The position numbers and the translations under genes are program-made. 64,000 nt of DNA. Origin: Pseudolabrys sp. Root1462 (GTDB lineage: Bacteria; Pseudomonadota; Alphaproteobacteria; Rhizobiales; Xanthobacteraceae). Below the pieces are notes generated by a model. That model did not search any database. It saw only the letters and a list, made by a program, of their open reading frames with translations, and was not told where the DNA came from. How positions within the stretch are numbered: position 1 is the stretch's first letter; the number at the start of each line of letters is the position of its first letter. This document shows, piece by piece, positions 1 through 11,007 of the stretch. The DNA lies in contig NZ_LMFS01000001.1 of the NCBI RefSeq assembly GCF_001426945.1, forward strand, positions 1,143,757 to 1,207,756, read 5' to 3'.

Positions 1-931
1 TCTTCTCCATCTCGATCGGTTCGGCAAAACCGGGATCGACCTCCTCGACATGAGCGCCCAGGTCCGCGAACATCTGTGCCGCCTGTCGCGTCGACGTTTC
101 GATTTCCGCATCGAGCTGTGTGACGTAGCCGAGCCGCGGTGAGAAGGCGATGCGCAGTCCGCGCACGCCGTCACCAAGTCCGATGCGATAATCGGGAGCA
201 GGTGTGTTCCAGGCGGTGCTATCGCGCATGTCGGGCTGGCCGATGATGCTGAGCATCAGCGCCGCGTCCATGACTGTGCGCGTCAGCGGGCCTTGATGTG
301 CGAGCACGGTGAAGGCCGACGCCGGATAGGCCGGCACGCGGCCGTAGCTCGGCTTGATACCGAAGGTGCCGCAGAAGGCAGCGGGAATGCGGATCGATCC
401 GGCGCCATCGGTGCCGAGATGAAGCACACCGAGATTGAGCAGCGCCGCCGCCACGGCGCCGCCGGACGAGCCGCCGGTGGTGCGGTTCAAATTCCACGGA
501 TTGCGCGTGATGCCGGTGAGCGGCGAATGACAGGCGCCGATCCAGCCGAACTCCGGCGTCGTCGTCTTGCCGAGGATGACGGCGCCTTGCTCCTTCAGTC
601 GCGCCACCGCCGGCGCATCGTGCGGCGCCGGTGCGTCGGGCGTGGTGAGCGAGCCCTTGCGCGTCGGCCATCCTTTGACGTCGATGATGTCCTTGATGGT
701 TGCCGGCAGGCCGTCGGCAAGGCCGATCGGCTCGCCCTTCGTCCAGCGGGCTTCGGAAGCTTGCGCCGCGGCGAGCGCGCCTTCGGCATCGATCCCCACG
801 AAGGCGTTGATAGCGGGCTCGAAGCGTTCGATCCGCTCGAGCGCGTCGCGCGTCACCTCGAGCGGTGAAAGGTCGCGACGGCGATAAAGTCGAAGCAGTT
901 CGGCGGCATTCAAGTCTGAAATGGCCGCCAT
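1..931 (-). CDS. Amidase signature family enzyme, 3' end outside window
   Basis: Hydrolyses a carboxamide to acid and ammonia; substrate not predictable. About 310 residues are visible and the C-terminal third lies beyond base 1. The Ser-cisSer-Lys catalytic set is visible: Lys80 in TIKD, the GGSSGG loop at 153-158, and the nucleophile Ser179 in GTDGAGSIRIPA. The ATG at 931 lies 12 bases after the DUF72 stop on the same strand, so the two are probably cotranscribed. It could be a GatA paralogue, but no gatC or gatB is visible, so a stand-alone amidase is more likely. Confidence 0.9.
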   Translation of the reverse strand, partial: MAAISDLNAAELLRLYRRRDLSPLEVTRDALERIERFEPAINAFVGIDAEGALAAAQASEARWTKGEPIGLADGLPATIKDIIDVKGWPTRKGSLTTPDAPAPHDAPAVARLKEQGAVILGKTTTPEFGWIGACHSPLTGITRNPWNLNRTTGGSSGGAVAAALLNLGVLHLGTDGAGSIRIPAAFCGTFGIKPSYGRVPAYPASAFTVLAHQGPLTRTVMDAALMLSIIGQPDMRDSTAWNTPAPDYRIGLGDGVRGLRIAFSPRLGYVTQLDAEIETSTRQAAQMFADLGAHVEEVDPGFAEPIEMEK

Positions 932-943
932 CTGCGCGCTCCG

Positions 944-1744
944 TTAAAGCCGTTCGATCAGGGCCATCGCCGCCGCCGGCATCTTCACTTTGGCTTCGTG
1001 GATGAAATAGATGAATACATCGCGGGGCTTCTTCTCGGCGGCCTTCTTGTCGATGCGCGGCAGATCGGCCGGCGCGCCGCCCTTGAGCCAGGTGTTGGCG
1101 CGCGCCGCCCATTGATCGAGCGCCTTCGGCGGATAGCCTGCCTTCAGCGTCTCGTCGCCCTTCTGCAGGCGCGCGTAGACGAAGTCGGAGGTCACGTCGG
1201 CGATCTCGGTATAGCTCTCGTGTTCGGCGTAGCAGATAGCCACATTGGCCCTGCGGGCGAGTGCGATGAATTCCGGCGTCTTGAAGGTGTCGTTGCGCAC
1301 TTCGACGACGTGGCGCAGCGCCTTGCCGTCGAACGTCGCCGGCAGGAGATCGAGGAAGGCGCCGAAGTCGGCGGCATCGAATTTCTTATGCGGCGCAAAT
1401 TGCCAGAGCAGAGGCCCGAGTTTGGGGCCGAGTTCGGTGACGCCGGATTCCAGAAAGCGGGTGATGGATGGCCCGGCTTCAGCCAGAACGCGACGATTGA
1501 CCGCATACCGCGGCCCCTTCAGCGAAAACACGAAGCCGTCCGGAACTTCCGACGCCCATTTGCGGAAGCTTGCCGGCTTCATCGTCGAATAAAACGCTCC
1601 ATTGACCTCGATCGAGGTCAGATGCTGCCCGGCGTATTCCAGTTCACGCGATTGCGGCAGGCCTTTGGGGTAAAACACGCCGCGCCAGGGCTCGTAAGTC
1701 CAGCCGCCGACACCGACATAGATGCGCGAGGGGTAGTTTTTCAT
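944..1744 (-). CDS. DUF72 (YecE-like) TIM-barrel protein
   Basis: 266 residues. Begins KNYPSRIYVGVGGWTYEPW, the typical first strand of DUF72 proteins, followed by family blocks such as YAGQHLTSIEVNGAFYS, FVFSLKGPRY and DFVYARLQKG. The family adopts a TIM barrel; its biochemical role is unsettled. An in-frame ATG exists 32 codons upstream at 1840, but the added residues match nothing in the family and the 1744 start places the GVGGW strand correctly. Followed closely by the amidase on the same strand. Confidence 0.85.
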   Translation of the reverse strand: MKNYPSRIYVGVGGWTYEPWRGVFYPKGLPQSRELEYAGQHLTSIEVNGAFYSTMKPASFRKWASEVPDGFVFSLKGPRYAVNRRVLAEAGPSITRFLESGVTELGPKLGPLLWQFAPHKKFDAADFGAFLDLLPATFDGKALRHVVEVRNDTFKTPEFIALARRANVAICYAEHESYTEIADVTSDFVYARLQKGDETLKAGYPPKALDQWAARANTWLKGGAPADLPRIDKKAAEKKPRDVFIYFIHEAKVKMPAAAMALIERL

Positions 1745-1954
1745 TAAGGTTTTCGTCACGTTATTTTCACAATGCCGGACTATACAGGTTTCCAAGCGGC
1801 GGCTGGATTGCGTTTCGTATGATCCCCGCCCGACGGCCACGATGGGATAGACGACGGCGGATGTAACCGCGTTCTATCTTGTCCGTGGTCGTTCTCATTT
1901 GGTGCAGCCTAGCCCGCAGGCCGTCGCCCTTCCACCCGGTTTCTTCATCCGTAT

Positions 1955-2638
1955 TCATTGCGCCGGCGCCGCGGCGATCAGGCGCGCATTGTCGGCGCGC
2001 AAGGCGGCGTTCTCGTCTTCCAATCCCTTGATGGTGTGAAACAGTCGCGCCGTGGACAGTTGCAGGAAATAGAATCCGAAAGTCGGATTCTGAAAATAGA
2101 GCTGCATGACGTGGTCGTAAGCGATCGCCAGCGTCTCGCCGCTCTCAAGGCATTCGACGGTCGCGGTGCGGGACTTGCCCGGCTCGAGCAGACCGAGTTC
2201 TCCGAGGATACCGCCGGCGCCGATCTCGACATTGCGCTCGACCACGCGGAAGCGGCCGGACATGATGAAATGCAGTTCGGTTGCCGCCTCACCTTTGCGA
2301 AACAGCACCGCCCCCGTCTCGAAACGGCGGCTGGTGGTGAACGGCTTGAGCCAATCCATGTTGAGGTCGCCGGCGGCCGCCTCGTTGACCTGCCGGATCA
2401 GCTTCTTCATCTGGAACAGACGCAGCGAATTGATGGGCAGCAGAATGCAATTGAGAATGAGCGTCGGATAGACCGACGCCATCGACGACCAGAGGATGAA
2501 CAGGCAGTTGGTCGTCATCGCCACGATGCGCAGCGGGATCATCGTCTTCATCAGGTAGCCGATGATGTTGAGGATGACGGCCGCAGCCGAAACGACCATG
2601 ACGAAACTGATATCGCTGAACGAGGTGGGAAAATGCAT
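1955..2638 (-). CDS. Membrane protein with C-terminal cyclic-nucleotide-binding domain
   Basis: 227 residues from the chosen ATG. The first ~85 residues hold about three hydrophobic segments (around MVVSAAAVILNIIGYL, RIVAMTTNCLFILWSSM and YPTLILNCILLPI). A CRP-like cNMP-binding beta-barrel follows, with FIMSGRFRVV, GILGELGLLEP (phosphate-binding-cassette region) and SRTATVECLESGETLAI. The C-terminus is helical, possibly coiled coil (LEDENAALRADNARLI). There is no HTH, so it is not a CRP-type DNA binder. The architecture resembles Popeye-domain proteins, where cAMP binding acts on a membrane partner; that parallel is inference. It lies downstream of groEL beyond a terminator and is probably transcribed separately. 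Confidence 0.75.
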   Translation of the reverse strand: MHFPTSFSDISFVMVVSAAAVILNIIGYLMKTMIPLRIVAMTTNCLFILWSSMASVYPTLILNCILLPINSLRLFQMKKLIRQVNEAAAGDLNMDWLKPFTTSRRFETGAVLFRKGEAATELHFIMSGRFRVVERNVEIGAGGILGELGLLEPGKSRTATVECLESGETLAIAYDHVMQLYFQNPTFGFYFLQLSTARLFHTIKGLEDENAALRADNARLIAAAPAQ

Positions 2639-2708
2639 GAGGCGGGAGTTCCGGCGTAAGCGAGTCCGCCTCAAGTCTGCCAACCGCGCACTGGCGCCGC
2701 AATAGAGA

Positions 2709-2734
2709 AAGGCCCGGGATTGCTCCCGGGCCTT
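2709..2734 (-). terminator. Intrinsic terminator after groEL
   Basis: A perfect 11-bp stem (2709-2719 with 2724-2734) closes on a TTGC loop. Read on the minus strand it is followed by TCTCTATT. It lies 30 bases past the groEL stop and before the next minus-strand gene, so it probably ends the groESL transcript. Confidence 0.75.
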
Positions 2735-2763
2735 CGCATTCGTTTCGAGGTTGGCGAGGACTT

Positions 2764-4540
<1,777 letters not shown>

Positions 4541-4545
4541 GCTTC

Positions 4546-4863
4546 TTACGCGGCCTTCTTCTTCGAAGTCGCGGCGCCTTCGATGACGCCCATGATGTCG
4601 CTTTCCTTCATGATCAGGAGATCCTGACCGTCGATCTTGACCTCGGTGCCCGACCACTTGCCGAACAGCACGACATCGCCAACCTTGACGTCGATCGGGG
4701 TGAGCTTGCCGCTTTCGTCGCGGCCGCCTGGACCGACGGCGATGATCTCGCCCTGGCTCGGCTTTTCCTGCGCGCTATCGGGAATGATGATGCCGCCGGC
4801 GGTCTTCTGCTCGGCATCGATGCGCTTGACGACGACACGGTCGTGAAGCGGGCGGAACTTCAT
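4546..4863 (-). CDS. groES: 10-kDa co-chaperonin GroES
   Basis: 105 residues, normal for the family. Caps the GroEL ring. Shows [16 protein letters not shown], the mobile-loop region [18 protein letters not shown] and the C-terminal IMGVIEG. The ATG at 4863 is chosen over an upstream in-frame ATG because TAGGAGGACTGCC precedes it and all GroES proteins start this way. The CIRCE operator lies 125 bases upstream; groEL follows. Confidence 0.98.
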   Translation of the reverse strand: MKFRPLHDRVVVKRIDAEQKTAGGIIIPDSAQEKPSQGEIIAVGPGGRDESGKLTPIDVKVGDVVLFGKWSGTEVKIDGQDLLIMKESDIMGVIEGAATSKKKAA

Positions 4864-4987
4864 GGCAGTCCTCCTAAAGAGTTGAGTTATCTGACGTTTC
4901 CGGTGACCGGTGAAACTCCTCTCCCGGCCACCTTGGAGGCCAGATGGGCGAGGAGTTTTCGACCCGCAAGGGGCGTCTGCAAGATTT

Positions 4988-5014
4988 TTAGCACTCATCT
5001 TTGGCGAGTGCCAA
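4988..5014 (-). promoter_or_regulatory. CIRCE element (HrcA operator) of groESL
   Basis: TTAGCACTC (4988-4996), nine bases, then GAGTGCCAA (5006-5014). This differs from the classical CIRCE inverted repeat (TTAGCACTC-N9-GAGTGCTAA) at one arm position. It lies in the 5' leader of groES on the minus strand. In this family of operators HrcA represses the operon and the repression is relieved on heat shock. hrcA itself is not in the window. Confidence 0.95.
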
Positions 5015-5229
5015 CAAAATCGCTAAGCCTCTGAATTTAAATGTTTAATAGACAGGCTGGCGGGAGCGCTCGCCCGGCTTTGAGAATGACGGCAACGGAG
5101 CCTACTGTTAGCCGCTTCGGCTGTCTGCTGCTAACGCATTGATTATAAACAATTTGTTCACCGATTCAGCTTGCAATGAACGATGCCGGGACTGGAAACT
5201 TATCGTCCGCTTCATCAACGGAGGACGGA

Positions 5230-5508
5230 ATGGGTTCGACGGTTTCGAAGGACTTCGAGAAGCAGGTTCAGGGCTACGGACTGACCACGGCGCATATTCT
5301 GTATCGTCGGCCGGACCATCGCTGGCTGCTGCAAAGCTATGTCTGGCAGGCCTACGATCTGTTTCCGAAATTCCCCGAGTTGCAGAGGTTTCTCGATTTC
5401 TGGCAGGAGCGGCTCGAAGGGCCGCTGCATTCCGTCCAGGTCGCGCACTGCAAACTGATCAAGCCGGCCGAGATGAAGGCGATCAACGGCGAGTTCGTGC
5501 TGCATTAG
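5230..5508 (+). CDS. usg: Usg family protein
   Basis: 92 residues. Recognised from KDFEKQVQGYGLTTAHILYR, the middle block LLQSYVWQAYDLFPKFPEL and GPLHSVQVAHCKLIKPAE, which are nearly diagnostic of the alphaproteobacterial usg family, first named for a gene near trpF. Function unknown. The ATG at 5230 follows AACGGAGGACGGA, a good ribosome site; an ATG 18 codons upstream adds a non-conserved Ser/Thr-rich stretch. It is divergent from groESL, the two being separated by about 370 bases that include CIRCE. No trp gene is nearby. Confidence 0.85.
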   Translation: MGSTVSKDFEKQVQGYGLTTAHILYRRPDHRWLLQSYVWQAYDLFPKFPELQRFLDFWQERLEGPLHSVQVAHCKLIKPAEMKAINGEFVLH

Positions 5509-5816
5509 ACAAGCAAGGCGGTGCCGCTAAGTGCTCCGCTGCGGCCGTCCGCATGAGCGGCCGACCGTATGCTCTTGTGTATCCGTATCGGGCACCGATC
5601 CCGGTCGTTCCGTTTTCACGGGTCCGACCGTGGAATCCCGATCCATCAACAAACGTCATTGTACTCATTTGCAAAAGTGCGCACGCTGCAGCCGGTGCCA
5701 TGTTGCCGGAGTCCCGGCGCCTCCCCATCTGAACTGTCCGGACCGGCATAGCGTCCGCCGACGCTGATCTTTCACCAGACCGATTCCAATCCACTTTCAT
5801 TCCGCGGACTTTCTCT
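5509..5816. other. Gene-free gap
   Basis: 308 bases between usg and the MFS gene. Short open frames exist on both strands but none has a plausible ribosome site or family-like composition. No strong hairpin followed by a T-run and no tRNA was seen. Confidence 0.5.
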
Positions 5817-6977
5817 TTGCAGAACCAACTCGCGCGCTACGGGCTGCTGCTCGGCAATTTCGCCACCGGCCTGTCGGTACTGGCGCCCGCCGGCATGCTG
5901 GCGATCCTCGCAGAAGGCCTCAATGTCGGAATCCGCGAGGCGGGACTGCTGGTGACGTTCGGCGCCATCATCCTGTGCTTCGGCTCACCGGTGATGGCCT
6001 GGCTGACGACGCGGATCGGCCGCCGCGCGCTGCTGGTGACGACGTTGGCGGTGATGGCGGCCGGGCAGGCTGCCATGGCGCTCGCGCCGAACTACGGCAC
6101 TGTGCTGGCTTTCCGGCTGGTGACGCTTGCCATCGCCGCAGTGTTCACGCCGCAAGCGGCGAGCACCATCGGCCTGCTGGTGTCAGATCGCGCGCGCTCC
6201 GGCGCGATCACATTCATCTTTCTCGGCTGGTCGCTGGCCGTTGCGGCAGGCATGCCGTTGATCACATTGATCGCGGCCTACGCCGGATGGCGCGGCGCTT
6301 TCGCTTTTTCAGCATTCGCGTCGTTCGTGCCCTGCGTCCTGCTCGCCTTTGGCCTTCCGCGCAAGCTGTTCGGGCCGGCGCTGTCGCTCGGCAGCTTCAC
6401 CGGGCTGCTGCGCAACACCAAAGTCCTCATGCTGCTCGCCATCACCATCCTGTTCATCGGCGGCCAGTTCATGGTGTTCGTCTATCTCGGACCGCTGCTG
6501 AACCGTCTGACCGGCGCCAGCCACGAAACTGTTGGTCTGATCTTCGCGCTCTATGGCGTGATGGGGTTCATTGGCAATGTCACGGCGACGCGGATCGTCG
6601 GCCGACTCGGCGGCTGGAAGACGTCGGTTATTTTCCTGGCCTGCAATCTGTGCGGGCTTGCGCTTTGGACGGCCGGCTCCGGCGTACTGGTGCTGATGGC
6701 CGCCGGCGTCGTCTTCCTCGGCCTCGGCTTTGCCGCCACCAATTCGATCCAGCAGGCGCGCCTGGTGCAGACCGCGCCCGAACTCGCCAGCGCCTCGGTC
6801 GCGCTCAATACCAGCAGCGTCTATGTCGGCCAGGCCATCGGCTCCGGCCTTGGCGGGGTGATGTACGCTGCCGGCATGCTGCGCGAGCTCGGCATGGTCG
6901 GTGTGGTGTTCGTCGGCATCGCGATCGCAATCTGGACGCTGACGCGCGACCGCGTCGCGCGGCCGGCGTCGTCGTGA
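5817..6977 (+). CDS. MFS transporter, drug/sugar-efflux type
   Basis: 386 residues with about 12 hydrophobic segments and MFS motif-A-like MAWLTTRIGRRALL after TM2 (around residues 60-73). The overall pattern, including FTPQAASTIGLLVSDRARSGAITFIFLGWSLAVAAGMPL, resembles the AraJ/Cmx/PbuE branch of proton-coupled exporters. Substrate unknown. The start is TTG at 5817; the first ATG would remove most of TM1, so TTG or a similar upstream start is needed. Its stop abuts the stop of the convergent esterase gene. Confidence 0.85.
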   Translation: MQNQLARYGLLLGNFATGLSVLAPAGMLAILAEGLNVGIREAGLLVTFGAIILCFGSPVMAWLTTRIGRRALLVTTLAVMAAGQAAMALAPNYGTVLAFRLVTLAIAAVFTPQAASTIGLLVSDRARSGAITFIFLGWSLAVAAGMPLITLIAAYAGWRGAFAFSAFASFVPCVLLAFGLPRKLFGPALSLGSFTGLLRNTKVLMLLAITILFIGGQFMVFVYLGPLLNRLTGASHETVGLIFALYGVMGFIGNVTATRIVGRLGGWKTSVIFLACNLCGLALWTAGSGVLVLMAAGVVFLGLGFAATNSIQQARLVQTAPELASASVALNTSSVYVGQAIGSGLGGVMYAAGMLRELGMVGVVFVGIAIAIWTLTRDRVARPASS

Positions 6978-7559
6978 TCACGGCCGCACGCGCCTGATCA
7001 GCGTTTCGACCGCCGGCAACATCTGGCCGACGACGATACGATAACCCTCGGCATTGTAATGCGCACCGTCGCGGGCGCGGTGCCGTCCCGGCGCAACCTT
7101 CCACGGCACATAGAGCGCGTGGTGCCGGACGGCGACGTGCGAGAGATCGACACCGCCATAGCGGATGACCAGCACTTCGATGTGGCGGCGGTTCAAGGTC
7201 TCGATGATGGTACCGAGTCGCTTCTCCATTACCGCGCGCGGCACGCCCATGCGAAGATCGTTGACGCCGAACTCGACGATGCAGATTGCGGTGTCGGGAT
7301 CGATCGCGAGATCGAGGCGCTTCAGCGCGCCTTGCGTCGTATCGCCGGCAACGCCGGCATTGCTGACCACGACGTCATAACCCTTGGCGCGCAAGACGCG
7401 CTGCAACTGCGCGGGGTAGGCGTCGTCGCGCTTGATCAGATAGCCGGAGGTGGCGCTGTCGCCGAATGCGACGATAGCGATCGGACGCGATTGCGCCGGC
7501 CAGACGGTGACACACCACAACAGGCTACCGAATGCGACGAGCCAGATGTGTTTCAGCAT
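6978..7559 (-). CDS. Secreted SGNH/GDSL-type arylesterase
   Basis: 193 residues with an N-terminal signal peptide (to about residue 24). SGNH blocks: I, FGDSATSGY with nucleophile Ser35; II, NAGVAGDTTQGALKRLD; III, GVNDLR; V, DGAHYNAEGY supplying Asp and His. The usual GDSL Leu is Ala here, while all catalytic residues remain. It resembles the TesA/arylesterase group of periplasmic thioesterase/lysophospholipase enzymes. Divergent from the DUF2336 gene, convergent with the MFS gene. Confidence 0.85.
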   Translation of the reverse strand: MLKHIWLVAFGSLLWCVTVWPAQSRPIAIVAFGDSATSGYLIKRDDAYPAQLQRVLRAKGYDVVVSNAGVAGDTTQGALKRLDLAIDPDTAICIVEFGVNDLRMGVPRAVMEKRLGTIIETLNRRHIEVLVIRYGGVDLSHVAVRHHALYVPWKVAPGRHRARDGAHYNAEGYRIVVGQMLPAVETLIRRVRP

Positions 7560-7708
7560 ATCAAGATACCGGCGAGCGACGTTTGCGAGACGACGGCGGT
7601 CGCGGCGGGGTAAGCGAAATATGAATCAGATACCGAATACATCGAGAGTTGTTTCATCGCTATTTAATCGGTTTGCGATCATATCGCTCGGTTTAAAGAG
7701 AGAGCGTT

Positions 7709-8809
7709 ATGTCCGCCAAGGCCGCGCCGGAAAAGTCCCTATCGATTCTCGCCGAAGATCTTGCCAGTCTTGCCGCAGAACGCGCGCCGGACAAGCGCGT
7801 CGAACTGTTGCGGCGCATCGCCTTGGCGTATGCAACGTACGCCGAGCCGACTCTGACGGCAGAGCTTTATCTCTTCAACGAGGTCGTTTCCAAGCTCATC
7901 GACAAGCTCAGCGGTGCCGATCGCGCCGCGGCGTCGGCCTCGCTTGCCGGCATGGTGCGCTTGCCCGTCCAGATCGTCCGCAGGCTGGCAACCGACGCCG
8001 ATATCGACGTCGCGCGGCCGATGATCCGCGACTACAAGGCGGTGCCCGAAGGCGTTCTCGTCGACGTCGCGCGGACCGGTTCGCAGGATCATCTCCGCGC
8101 CATTGCCGGGCGGGATGAGGTGACACCGCCCGTCACCGAGGTCGTCGCCGAACGCGGCGATGCCAGCGTGGTGCGCATCCTGGCGGGCAACAATGGAGCG
8201 CGGTTTTCCGATGCCGGCATGCGCCGCATGATCGCGCGGGCGGGGAACGATGTCGATCTTCAGGCTCTGCTGGTCGATCGCAAGGATCTCTCGCTTGCGG
8301 CGGTCGAGCGCCTTCTGCCCATCGTCACCGAGGAGCTGGCGCGCCGGTTGTGCGAGAGGACGCCGACCTTGAATGAAGCCGCGGTGCTGCCGCATCTGGC
8401 CGAATGGCTCGCCGACCGCAGCAGAAATGCCGAACAGACCCGCGCCTACGCCGCCGGGTTGCGCAACGGCGACCTGCGGCCTTGCGATGTGTTTTGCGAA
8501 CTGTTCGCGCAAGGCCGGCTCTATGACGCTTCGGCGGTGCTGGCATCGCTGCTCAACCTGGGTTGCGATTATACGTTCGGCGTTCTCGCCGGTAGTAGCC
8601 TGCAATCCGCGTTGCTGCTGATGCGAGCTGCCACGCTGCCATGGGTGGTGGTCGACTGCTTCCTGAAAATGCGGCAGACAAAGACCGAACTGCATCGCTA
8701 CGGGTCGACACCGACGCGGGTGGATTACCTCGCACTCGACGCCGGTGCCGCCCAGCGCGTCGTTCGCTTCGCCAAAGTGCGGCAGTCCGCCGGCGCCGCA
8801 CTGGTTTGA
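7709..8809 (+). CDS. DUF2336 domain protein
   Basis: 366 residues, soluble, mostly helical. The body consists of repeated helical units such as LARPMIRD, VDVARTGSQDHLRAIAGR and VVERGDASVVRILAGN-like stretches, typical of the alphaproteobacterial DUF2336 family (HEAT-like repeats). No enzymatic motif; probably a protein-interaction scaffold. It stands alone, and its stop is 5 bases from the stop of the convergent nucleoside transporter. Confidence 0.75.
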   Translation: MSAKAAPEKSLSILAEDLASLAAERAPDKRVELLRRIALAYATYAEPTLTAELYLFNEVVSKLIDKLSGADRAAASASLAGMVRLPVQIVRRLATDADIDVARPMIRDYKAVPEGVLVDVARTGSQDHLRAIAGRDEVTPPVTEVVAERGDASVVRILAGNNGARFSDAGMRRMIARAGNDVDLQALLVDRKDLSLAAVERLLPIVTEELARRLCERTPTLNEAAVLPHLAEWLADRSRNAEQTRAYAAGLRNGDLRPCDVFCELFAQGRLYDASAVLASLLNLGCDYTFGVLAGSSLQSALLLMRAATLPWVVVDCFLKMRQTKTELHRYGSTPTRVDYLALDAGAAQRVVRFAKVRQSAGAALV

Positions 8810-8814
8810 CATCG

Positions 8815-10059
8815 TCAAGTCAGAACGCCGACCACCGCGCCCATCAGGCAGGTCGAGAGCGTGCCCGATACGATCGACTTCGGCCCCAGCGAAATGATGT
8901 CGGGGCGGCGCTCCGGGGCCATGATGTTGAGGCCGCCGATCATGATGCCGAGCGAGCCGAAATTGGCAAAGCCGCACATCGCGTAGATCATGATCAGCCG
9001 CGAGCGGTCGTCGAGCGCGCCGGCCGGCAGCTTGGCAAGTTCGAGATAGGCGATGAATTCATTGAGCACTGTCTTGATGCCCATCAGCGAACCGGCGGTG
9101 ACGGCCTGATCCCACGGCACGCCCATCAGCCAGCACACCGGCGCCATGACCAGGCCAAGCAAACGCTGCAGCGTGATGGCGCCGCCGGCGACGTCGGGCA
9201 GCAGGCCAAGGATGGCGTTGGCCAGATGCACGAGCGCGACGAGCACGATCAGCATGGCGATGATGTTGAGCAGCAGTTCGAGGCCGGCCGCGGTGCCCCG
9301 TACCACGGCGTCCATGCTGGAATCCGCGATGTGACCGATATCGACCGCACCGACATCGGTGCGGTCGGTCACCGGCACCATCAGTTGGCTGATCAGCAAC
9401 GCGGCCGGCGCGCTCACGACCGAGGCGACAAGGAGGTGACCCGCGACTCCGGGCACCACATCGCGCAGAATGGTGGCGTAAAGTACGAAGACGGTGCCGG
9501 CGATGCCGGCCATGCCGCCGGTCATCACCATGAACAATTCGCCACGCGTCAGCCGCGACAGATAAGGGCGGATGAACAGCGGCGCTTCGACCATGCCGAG
9601 AAAGACATTGGCCGCGGTTGAAAGGCCGACGGCGCCGCCGACGCCGAGCGTTCGCTCGAGCAGAAAGGAAAAGCCGCGCACGATCGGCGGCAGGATGCGC
9701 CAGTAGAACAGCAGCGTCGTCAGTACGCTGGTCACCAGCACGACGGGCAGGCCCTGGAACGCCAGAATGTACGCGGAGCCGGGCGCCTTCAGATCGAACG
9801 GCAGCGGGCCGCCGCCGAGGTAGCCGAAGACGAGCGATGTGCCGGCGCGCGTGGCGTCGCCGACGGCGTCGACCGCGCGCGTGAGCGCGGCGAAGGCGGT
9901 GACGAGCAGCGGCACCTTCAGCAGCAGCAGGGCGACGACAAAGGTGACGAGAAGCGCCGCGCCAGCGCTCTTCAAGCTCACCGCGCGGCGGTTCTCGCTG
10001 ACCGCCCAGGCCAAAGCCATGAGCACGACGACGCCGAGCGCCGACTGCATTTGCAGCAT
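8815..10059 (-). CDS. Concentrative nucleoside transporter (NupC/CNT family)
   Basis: 414 residues, polytopic inner-membrane protein. CNT landmarks include GLSTAANVFLGMVEAPLFIRPYL (nucleoside-binding HP1/TM4 region), GGMAGIAGTVFVLYA, GSLMGIKTVLNEFIAY (conserved NEF) and CGFANFGSLGIMIGGL. Imports nucleosides with H+ or Na+. It follows the SDR gene on the same strand by 60 bases, and GAGGGG precedes the ATG, so cotranscription is possible. No nucleoside hydrolase or deaminase is adjacent. Confidence 0.92.
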   Translation of the reverse strand: MLQMQSALGVVVLMALAWAVSENRRAVSLKSAGAALLVTFVVALLLLKVPLLVTAFAALTRAVDAVGDATRAGTSLVFGYLGGGPLPFDLKAPGSAYILAFQGLPVVLVTSVLTTLLFYWRILPPIVRGFSFLLERTLGVGGAVGLSTAANVFLGMVEAPLFIRPYLSRLTRGELFMVMTGGMAGIAGTVFVLYATILRDVVPGVAGHLLVASVVSAPAALLISQLMVPVTDRTDVGAVDIGHIADSSMDAVVRGTAAGLELLLNIIAMLIVLVALVHLANAILGLLPDVAGGAITLQRLLGLVMAPVCWLMGVPWDQAVTAGSLMGIKTVLNEFIAYLELAKLPAGALDDRSRLIMIYAMCGFANFGSLGIMIGGLNIMAPERRPDIISLGPKSIVSGTLSTCLMGAVVGVLT

Positions 10060-10119
10060 CGAAGTTTTCCCCTCGCGGCGGCAGGTCTTCCGCCCGCCGC
10101 GCGGGGTAAAGAGCGCGCC

Positions 10120-10878
10120 TCAGCCTCTCCCGACGAACGGCATGGTATTGGCCATCACGGTCATGAACAAGACGTTGGCGTCGAGCGGCATGTTCGCCAT
10201 GGTGACGACCGCGGCGCCGACATTGTCGGCGCTCATGCGCGGCTCCTGGATCGACGTGCCGTTCGGCTGCAGGACGCCCTGGCCTTCGGCCATGCGCGCG
10301 GTCATGGGCGTGATGGCGTTACCGATATCGATCTGGCCGCAGCAGATGTTGTATTTGCGGGTGTCGAGCGAGGTCGATTTGGTCAGCCCCGTCACCGCGT
10401 GCTTGGTTGCGGTATAGGCCACCGAATAAGGCCGCGGCGCATGCGCCGAGATCGAGCCGTTGTTGATGATGCGGCCGCCCTGCGGGTTCTGGTCCTTCAT
10501 GATCTTGATGGCTTCCTGGGTGCACAGGAACATCCCGGTCAGGTTGGTATTGACGACGTTCTGCCAGGTCTCGAACGGCAGTTCTTCGAGCGGCACCGGC
10601 GGCGCGCCGATGCCGGCGTTGTTGAACAGCACGTCGAGGCGGCCGAAGCTGGCCTTGGTCTTGGCGAAGAGGTCGAGGATCGACTGGCGCTGCGACACGT
10701 CGGTCGGCACCGCGAGCGCCTGCTGGCCGATGGCATTGATCTCGCCGGCCACCTGATCGAGCGGCTCCTTGCGCCGGCCGGCCAGCACCAGATTGTAGCC
10801 GGCCTTGGCCAGCGCGGTGGCGACGGCCTTGCCGACGCCGGTGCCGGCGCCGGTGACGAGAGCGATTTTGGCGGTCAT
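10120..10878 (-). CDS. SDR family NAD(P)-dependent oxidoreductase
   Basis: 252 residues. Rossmann motif [11 protein letters not shown] near residue 10, NNAGIG near 85, catalytic Ser in NNGSISAH, and Tyr/Lys in YTATKHAV. The substrate cannot be inferred. The ATG at 10878 is used because the fold begins immediately ([12 protein letters not shown]); an upstream ATG would add 25 unrelated residues. It lies upstream of the CNT transporter on the same strand, perhaps one transcript. Confidence 0.9.
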   Translation of the reverse strand: MTAKIALVTGAGTGVGKAVATALAKAGYNLVLAGRRKEPLDQVAGEINAIGQQALAVPTDVSQRQSILDLFAKTKASFGRLDVLFNNAGIGAPPVPLEELPFETWQNVVNTNLTGMFLCTQEAIKIMKDQNPQGGRIINNGSISAHAPRPYSVAYTATKHAVTGLTKSTSLDTRKYNICCGQIDIGNAITPMTARMAEGQGVLQPNGTSIQEPRMSADNVGAAVVTMANMPLDANVLFMTVMANTMPFVGRG

Positions 10879-11007
10879 TGGACGGTCCTTCCCCGACGAT
10901 TGTTTGTTGTGCGGCCTGCCTAGCACAATTGAGGTCCGTCGCCACAGGCCCAAGGTGCGCGGGCGAGGTGCGCAGGAGCTATGCAGTGACCTGGGGAATG
11001 ACGGCCG

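Noticed and set aside
219-1112. 297-codon open frame on the amidase strand in another frame
   Set aside because: Arg/Ala-rich frameshadow; the amidase reads cleanly in its own frame with all catalytic residues.
5139-5732. 197-codon frame over usg
   Set aside because: Out of frame with the conserved Usg sequence; not family-like.
7739-8977. 412-codon open frame antisense to the DUF2336 gene
   Set aside because: Overlaps two real genes and has no family-like sequence.
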